NCBI RefSeq assembly: GCF_900092135.1
Contig: NZ_FMYF01000008.1
Span: 1 to 64,000, forward strand
Direction: 5' to 3'
Length of the DNA: 64,000 bases
Origin: Raineyella antarctica
GTDB lineage: Bacteria > Actinomycetota > Actinomycetes > Propionibacteriales > Propionibacteriaceae
Position 1 is the first letter of the stretch; each line of letters begins with the position of its first letter. The position numbers and the translations under genes were made by a program. Under the pieces are notes generated by a model. The model was not told the DNA's origin. It ran no database searches and saw nothing but the letters and a program-made list of their open reading frames with translations. Below are positions 59,390 through 64,000 of the stretch, piece after piece.

Positions 59390-60577
59390 CTACCGCTGGA
59401 CCGACAGGTGGTCGACCATCGAGCGGAGGAAGTCCTGGCAGGCCTCCAGCTGCGCGATCTCGACGTACTCGTCGGGCCCGTGCGCCTGGGCGATGTCACC
59501 CGGCCCGCAGATCACCGTCTCCACGCCCGCGGCGCAGAACGGGCCACCGTCGGTGCCGTACGTCACGTGCTCGTCGCTGGGCCGGCCACCGAAGTCCAGC
59601 GCCGCGCGGACCGTGGGGGAGCCGGGGTCGGTGGAGAGCGCCGGGACCGAGTCCCGCACCGTGACGACCATCCCGGCACCGGGGTGCTCGGCGCGCATCT
59701 GCTCGGTGAGCTCGGCGGCCAGGTTGTGCAGGGTCGCCACCACCTCCTCGGGGTCCACCGCGGGGATGGTCCGGAACTCCAGCACCACCTGGCACGCGGC
59801 CGGGACGATGTTCTGCGCGGTACCGCCCTCGATCGTCATCACCCCACCGGTGGAGTAGGGCACCACGTACGAGTCGTCGTACGGGCCGTGCTCGCGCCAG
59901 TTGTCGAGGACCTGCCGGAACCCGGTGCACAGCCGGGCCGCGTACTCGATGGCGTTGCAGCCCTCGGCCGGCAACGAGGAGTGGGCGGCGGCGCCCCGGA
60001 CCTCGACCCCCACGATGGTCACCGACTTGTGGCCGGTGATCACCGCCATCGAGGTCGGCTCACCGACGATGCAGGAGCGGGGCTGCAGGCCCAGGTCGGC
60101 CAGGTCCTTGACGATCTGGTTGCCGCCGCGGGCGGCGAGCTCCTCGTCGAAGGTCAGCGCCAGGTGGACCGGTTCGGACAGTTCGGCGGCGGCGAGCGTG
60201 GGCAGGGCGGCCACGACGAGGGCGAGGAAGCCCTTCATGTCGGCCGACCCCCGGGCGTACAGCCGCCCATCACGGACCTGCGGACGGAACGGCTCGGTGG
60301 TCCAGTCCTGGCCGTCGACGGGAACGGTGTCCATGTGGCCGCTGAGGGCGATACCGCCCTGCACGGTGCCGTCCGCGGCCGGGACGGTGGCGACCAGGTT
60401 GGCCTTGGTGCCCGTGGGGTCGGGGCACAGCCGGACCTGGATGCCCAGCCCGCGGCACTCCTCGGCGATCGCCTCGGCCACCGGCAGGTTGGACAGTCTG
60501 CTCGTCGAGTCGATCGCCAGCAGTCGCCCGATCCACTCCACGGCCCGGTCGTCGAGCCGGCCCCAGTCCCCACTCAT
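59390..60577 (-). CDS. argE: M20 peptidase, acetylornithine deacetylase type
   Basis: A 395-residue zinc hydrolase. Metal and catalytic motifs are SGHMDTVPVDGQDW, YARGSADMKGFLA (bridging Asp), LTFDEELAARGG (catalytic Glu-Glu), IVGEPTSM and the C-terminal TDGGPFCAAG. The dimerisation domain reads EVRGAAAHSSLPAEGCNAIEYAA. It most resembles ArgE, which frees ornithine from acetylornithine, but related deacylases look alike and no other arg gene is near. ATG 60577 follows GAGGAGGACC and overlaps the coaD stop as ATGA. Confidence 0.82.
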   Translation of the reverse strand: MSGDWGRLDDRAVEWIGRLLAIDSTSRLSNLPVAEAIAEECRGLGIQVRLCPDPTGTKANLVATVPAADGTVQGGIALSGHMDTVPVDGQDWTTEPFRPQVRDGRLYARGSADMKGFLALVVAALPTLAAAELSEPVHLALTFDEELAARGGNQIVKDLADLGLQPRSCIVGEPTSMAVITGHKSVTIVGVEVRGAAAHSSLPAEGCNAIEYAARLCTGFRQVLDNWREHGPYDDSYVVPYSTGGVMTIEGGTAQNIVPAACQVVLEFRTIPAVDPEEVVATLHNLAAELTEQMRAEHPGAGMVVTVRDSVPALSTDPGSPTVRAALDFGGRPSDEHVTYGTDGGPFCAAGVETVICGPGDIAQAHGPDEYVEIAQLEACQDFLRSMVDHLSVQR

Positions 60578-61083
60578 GCCTGGTCCTCCTCGTCGCCGGA
60601 CCGGCCGGCGGGCCGCTCGGCCCGCGACTTCAGGGCGGCCACGACGAAGCCGGGGACGAACGGTGACACGTCCCCGTGCATCATCGCGATCTCGCGGACC
60701 AGGGTGGAGGAGACGTACGACCACTGGGCGGCGGTCGGCAGCAGGATCGTCTCGATCCCGGTGAGCTGCTTGTTCATCTGGGCCATCTGCAGCTCGTAGT
60801 CGAAGTCGGAGGCGAACCTCAGCCCCTTCACGATGGCGCTGATGTCGTGCTCGCGGCAGTAGTCGGCCAGCAGCCCGTCGATCGGGCTGACCCTCACGTT
60901 GGGTACCTGGGCACAGGCCTGGGTGAGCATCGAGACCCGCTCGTCGAGGCTGAACAGCCCGTTCTTCGAGGTGTTCCGGCCCACGCCGACCACTACTTCG
61001 TCGAAGAACCGGGCGGTCCGCTCGATGATGTCGAGATGGCCATGGGTCACAGGGTCGAACGACCCGGGGCAGATGGCCCTCAT
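60574..61083 (-). CDS. coaD: Phosphopantetheine adenylyltransferase
   Basis: A 169-residue enzyme of coenzyme A synthesis. PGSFDPVTHGHLDII has the nucleotidyltransferase HxGH motif; GLRFASDFDYELQMAQMN and the SSTLVREIA motif complete the site. The C-terminus has a short charged extension. ATG 61083 overlaps the rsmD stop as ATGA, so rsmD-coaD-argE form a tightly coupled operon. Confidence 0.95.
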   Translation of the reverse strand: MRAICPGSFDPVTHGHLDIIERTARFFDEVVVGVGRNTSKNGLFSLDERVSMLTQACAQVPNVRVSPIDGLLADYCREHDISAIVKGLRFASDFDYELQMAQMNKQLTGIETILLPTAAQWSYVSSTLVREIAMMHGDVSPFVPGFVVAALKSRAERPAGRSGDEEDQA

Positions 61084-61640
61084 CGGTCCTCCTGTGCGTA
61101 GTAGATCGTGGTTTCACCATAACGGCGCGACCAGCCGTCGATGCCCTCGGGCCAGACCGGCGCGGCGTCGCGCGAGGCCCGCTCCAGCACCAGCAGGCCG
61201 TTGCCGGCCAGCCAGCCGGAGGCCCAGGCGCCGCCCAGCAGGCGCTCCAGGTGGTCGGTGGGAACCGGGTAGGGCGGGTCGGCCCAGATGATGTCGTACG
61301 CCCGAGGCGGGGTCCCGGCCAGCACGTCGTCGACCGAGGCGGCCCGGACGTCGACGGCCAGCCCCAGGCTGCGGGCGTTGGCGCGGGCCAGGTCGGCGGT
61401 GCGCCGGTCGGACTCCACGGCGGTCACCGGGCCCGCTCCCCGGCTGGCCGCCTCAAGGGCCATCGCCCCGGAGCCGGCGTAGAGGTCCAGGAAGGCGAGT
61501 CCGCGCAACCCCTCGCCCGACCACGCCTCCAGGGCGGAGAAGACAGCCTCGCGGACCCGGTCGGTGGTCGGACGGGTCCGGTCACCGGGCGGCGTCGCCA
61601 GTCGTCGCCCCCCATGGGACCCGGAGATGATGCGTGTCAC
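61080..61640 (-). CDS. rsmD: 16S rRNA (guanine966-N2)-methyltransferase
   Basis: A 186-residue methyltransferase. MTRIISGSHGGRRLATPPGDRTRPTTDRVREAVFSAL is the RsmD start; LDLYAGSGAMALEAASRGA binds SAM and IWADPPYPV is the catalytic DPPY. It methylates G966 of 16S rRNA. GTG 61640 lies 7 nt after TAGCCT with no ribosome site, indicating a leaderless operon transcript. Confidence 0.94.
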   Translation of the reverse strand: MTRIISGSHGGRRLATPPGDRTRPTTDRVREAVFSALEAWSGEGLRGLAFLDLYAGSGAMALEAASRGAGPVTAVESDRRTADLARANARSLGLAVDVRAASVDDVLAGTPPRAYDIIWADPPYPVPTDHLERLLGGAWASGWLAGNGLLVLERASRDAAPVWPEGIDGWSRRYGETTIYYAQEDR

Positions 61641-61647
61641 GCCAGAC

Positions 61648-61653
61648 AGGCTA
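61648..61653 (-). promoter_or_regulatory. -10 box TAGCCT of rsmD-coaD-argE
   Basis: TAGCCT on the minus strand, then GTCTGGC, then the GTG start at 61640. Confidence 0.55.
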
Positions 61654-61685
61654 CCGACCCGTGCCGGACCCGGTCGCTGCGAGGC

Positions 61686-61691
61686 TAGAGT
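61686..61691 (+). promoter_or_regulatory. Putative -10 box TAGAGT of the flavin-fold gene
   Basis: TAGAGT about 38 nt before the ATG at 61730 gives a leader with the GGAGG ribosome site; it is back to back with the rsmD promoter. Confidence 0.4.
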
Positions 61692-61729
61692 CGGATCAAC
61701 TGGACACCTAGTCGCGGAGGCGAAGAGCG

Positions 61730-62161
61730 ATGGCGTACGAGGACAACGAGGCGGTCACCGAGCTCACCGAGCAGGAGGCCTGGGAGCTGCTCGCCGGCGC
61801 ACCGATCGGCCGGTTGGCGACCACTGTCGGCGATGACATCGAGATGTTCCCGGTCAACCACGTCGTCGACGACGGGACGGTGGTGTTCCGCACGGCCGCG
61901 GGCAGCAAGCTGTTCGAGCTGACGGTCAACTCCCGGGTCGCGTACGAGGTCGACTCGTACGACGAGCAGCAGGGCTGGAGCGTGGTGGTGCACGGAGCTG
62001 CCGAGGTGCTCTCCGGGTCAGAGGAGCTGGCGAAGGCCGAGCAGCTGCCGCTGCGGCCCTGGATCGCCACGGTCAAGACGCACTACGTGCGGATCACCCC
62101 GCACAGCGTGTCGGGTCGGCGGTTCCAGTTCGGCCCCGAACCCGAGGGCTGGCACCTGTGA
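61730..62161 (+). CDS. Pyridoxamine 5'-phosphate oxidase-fold protein
   Basis: A 143-residue split-barrel protein of the PNPOx-like family. ELLAGAPIGRLATTVGDDIEMFPVNHVVDDGTVVFRTAAGSKL and SVVVHGAAEVL are the conserved parts; it ends in FGPEPEGWHL, as in many actinobacterial relatives. Such proteins bind FMN, F420 or heme, and some are reductases; which cofactor applies is unknown. GGAGG precedes the ATG at a longish distance. It is convergent with recG. Confidence 0.82.
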   Translation: MAYEDNEAVTELTEQEAWELLAGAPIGRLATTVGDDIEMFPVNHVVDDGTVVFRTAAGSKLFELTVNSRVAYEVDSYDEQQGWSVVVHGAAEVLSGSEELAKAEQLPLRPWIATVKTHYVRITPHSVSGRRFQFGPEPEGWHL

Positions 62162-62167
62162 GCCCGT

Positions 62168-64000
62168 TCACTCGTCGAGGCTGACCAGCTCCATCCGCCT
62201 GATCGCGTCCCGGAAGCCCGGGGTCTGCGCGTCCGGATCGAGCGCGACGGCCCGCTCCGCCACGTCGCGGGCCAGCCCGATCAGGTCGGCGTCCCGGGTG
62301 ACGTTGAGCAGGCGCATGCCGGTGTGCGAGCCGGCCTGGTTGGTGCCCAGGACGTTGCCCTCGCGGCGCTGGGCCAGGTCGAGGTCGGCCAGCGCGAAGC
62401 CGTCACGGGTGGCCGCGAGCCCGTGCAGGCGCTCCATCGTCCGCTCCATCGTGGTGTCCTCCTGGGCGGCCGCCAGTAGCAGGCAGAGGCCGGGAAACTG
62501 GCCGCGGCCGATCCGGCCCCGGAGCTGGTGCAGCTGGGAGATGCCGAAGCGTCCGGCGTCGCAGACCACCATCATCGAGGCGTTCGGCACGTCGACCCCG
62601 ACCTCGATCACGGTGGTGGCGACCAGCACGTCGATAGCGCCGGCGGCGAACTCCGACATCACCCGGTCCTTGTCCTCGGTCGCCATCTGGCCGTGCAGGG
62701 CGGCGATCCGGACCCCGCCGAGCGGCGTCCCGGCGAGCCGGTCGACGACCTCCTCCAGCGACCAGCCGTTCTCCGGGTCGTACGCATCGCCCTCCGGGGT
62801 GATCCGCGGGCAGACCACGAACACCTGCCGGCCCTGCGCGACCTCCTCGCGGGCCCGCTCCCAGGCCCGCTCGACCCAGCGGGGGTGGGCCTGCACGTCG
62901 ACCACGTTCGTGGTCACGTCCGAGCGCCCGGCCGGCACCTCCCGCAGCGTCGAGACCTCCAGGTCCCCGTAGATCGTCAGTGCGACCGAGCGGGGGATCG
63001 GGGTCGCCGTCATCACCAGCACGTGCGGGTGCAGGGCTGCCTTCGCGTTCAGCGCGTTGCGCTGCTCCACGCCGAAGCGGTGCTGCTCGTCGACCACGAC
63101 CAGGCCGAGGTCGGCGAACTGCACGGCGTCCGAGAGCAGCGCGTGGGTCCCGATCGCGATGCCGGCCTCACCGGAGGCGATCGCCAGCAGCGCCTTCTTC
63201 TTCTGCGCGGCGGTCATCGACCCGGTCAGCAGGACCACCCGGGTGCCACCGAACATGCCGCCGCCGGCCAGGTCGCCCAGCATCGTGCTGATCGAGCGGA
63301 AGTGCTGTACGGCCAGCACCTCGGTCGGGGCGAGCAGGGCGGACTGGCCGCCGGTGTCGACCACCGACAGCATCGCCCGCAGTGCCACCACCGTCTTGCC
63401 GGAGCCGACCTCGCCCTGCAGCAGCCGCTGCATGGCCAGGTCCTTGCCCAGGTCGGCGGCGATCTCCGCCCCCACCTGCTGCTGGCCCTCGGTCAGCTCG
63501 AACGGCAGCCGCTGGTCGAAGGCCTCCAGCAGGCCCCCGGTCGCAGGATCGCGCGGGATGGCTGCCAGTCGGCCGTGGTCGGCCCGTCGGTAGGCCATCG
63601 TCAGCTGGACCTCGAGTGCCTCGTCGAAGCTGAGCCGTTCCAGTCCGGCCTCGACCTGGCCCAGGTCGGGGGGCTGGTGCACCGCCCGCAGCGCCTCGAC
63701 CAGTGGCAGCACGTCACCGGCCTCTCGCACCCAGTCCGGCCAGGGGTCCGGCAGGTCGCCCAGGGCGTGCAGCGTCAGGCCGGCGGCCTCGGCGATGTCC
63801 CAGGTCGGCAGCTTGGCGGAGGCGGGGTAGATGCCGATCGGCCCGCCACGGAACACGCTGGCCATCGACCGGTTGCGGTCCGACCCGGCGACGAAGAAGC
63901 CCTGCTCGTCGACGATCACGTAGTCGGGGTGGGACAGCTGGGGCTCCCCGCGGAACTCGCCGACCTTGGCCGAGAAGATGCCACGGGCCCCGGGCTGCAG
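62168..64000 (-). CDS. recG: ATP-dependent DNA helicase RecG, 5' end missing
   Basis: The C-terminal 610 residues; the gene continues past the right edge of the window, where the frame is still open. The wedge/OB part ends near the edge. The helicase core has Walker A GEVGSGKT, DEQHRFGVEQR (in place of a plain DExH box), TATPIPRS, VATTVIEVGVDVPNA and QLRGRIGRG. RecG remodels stalled replication forks and branched DNA. The C-terminus RRMELVSLDE is complete. In actinobacteria recG commonly lies next to rsmD and coaD, which agrees. Confidence 0.93.
   Translation of the reverse strand: MQPGARGIFSAKVGEFRGEPQLSHPDYVIVDEQGFFVAGSDRNRSMASVFRGGPIGIYPASAKLPTWDIAEAAGLTLHALGDLPDPWPDWVREAGDVLPLVEALRAVHQPPDLGQVEAGLERLSFDEALEVQLTMAYRRADHGRLAAIPRDPATGGLLEAFDQRLPFELTEGQQQVGAEIAADLGKDLAMQRLLQGEVGSGKTVVALRAMLSVVDTGGQSALLAPTEVLAVQHFRSISTMLGDLAGGGMFGGTRVVLLTGSMTAAQKKKALLAIASGEAGIAIGTHALLSDAVQFADLGLVVVDEQHRFGVEQRNALNAKAALHPHVLVMTATPIPRSVALTIYGDLEVSTLREVPAGRSDVTTNVVDVQAHPRWVERAWERAREEVAQGRQVFVVCPRITPEGDAYDPENGWSLEEVVDRLAGTPLGGVRIAALHGQMATEDKDRVMSEFAAGAIDVLVATTVIEVGVDVPNASMMVVCDAGRFGISQLHQLRGRIGRGQFPGLCLLLAAAQEDTTMERTMERLHGLAATRDGFALADLDLAQRREGNVLGTNQAGSHTGMRLLNVTRDADLIGLARDVAERAVALDPDAQTPGFRDAIRRMELVSLDE

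Overview
This is a high-GC (clearly well above 60 percent) actinobacterial chromosome segment. The evidence is a set of actinobacterial hallmarks: a MabA/InhA-like fabG-fabI pair, dxr/rip/ispG, DUF3099, DUF4081-GNAT and DUF4439 proteins, short actinobacterial NusA, IF2 with a very long low-complexity N-terminus, and a FurA-catalase pair. Gene content fits a member of the Propionibacteriales or a near relative, but no rRNA gene is present, so the family-level call is only a guess.

Layout. 0-1.3 kb: an IS110-family transposase with a hairpin-rich upstream region. 1.4-7.8 kb: a Lys-tailed helix-turn-helix protein, an ABC exporter, a SURF1/RlmA-type operon, a DUF6457 protein divergent from moaA, and DUF3099. 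7.8-13 kb: fabG-fabI, an uncharacterised protein, an ABC ATPase with a small membrane protein, a SpoU-type methyltransferase and peptide deformylase. 13-21 kb: xerC, an M23 endopeptidase and the conserved rpsB-tsf-pyrH-frr-cdsA-rlmN block. 21-28 kb: gdhA, a riboflavin operon (ribD-ribE-ribBA-ribH) under an FMN riboswitch, and an aromatic-acid-type MFS transporter. 28-40 kb: dxr, rip (site-2 protease), a secreted nuclease, ispG, a GNAT protein, a CapA-like lipoprotein, proS, a TauE/TSUP permease and a DUF4439 lipoprotein. 40-50.5 kb: rimP-nusA, an intervening furA-katA pair on the other strand, then ylxR-infB-rbfA-truB-ribF. 50.5-64 kb: mostly minus strand, with RNase J, dapB, M16 protease, pnp, rpsO, rpmB, an M20 deacetylase, coaD, rsmD and the 3' part of recG.

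The window is largely core genome for translation, RNA turnover, isoprenoid, fatty-acid, flavin and lysine/peptidoglycan metabolism. I see no obvious defence system, prophage, CRISPR array, tRNA or rRNA. The most interesting signals are subtler. At least twelve genes show a TANNNT box 6-7 nt before an ATG or GTG, which is the architecture of leaderless mRNAs. Two of these promoters form a compact divergent palindrome between RNase J and an acetyltransferase. The M16 protease gene appears to lack any canonical start codon and may begin at AUC. The RNase J-to-rpsO block is inverted relative to the usual actinobacterial order. A furA-katA unit splits nusA from ylxR-infB. The IS110 element carries a plausible bridge-RNA region. 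Function calls rest on motif recognition without database searches; start sites are inferred from Shine-Dalgarno or leaderless-promoter spacing.
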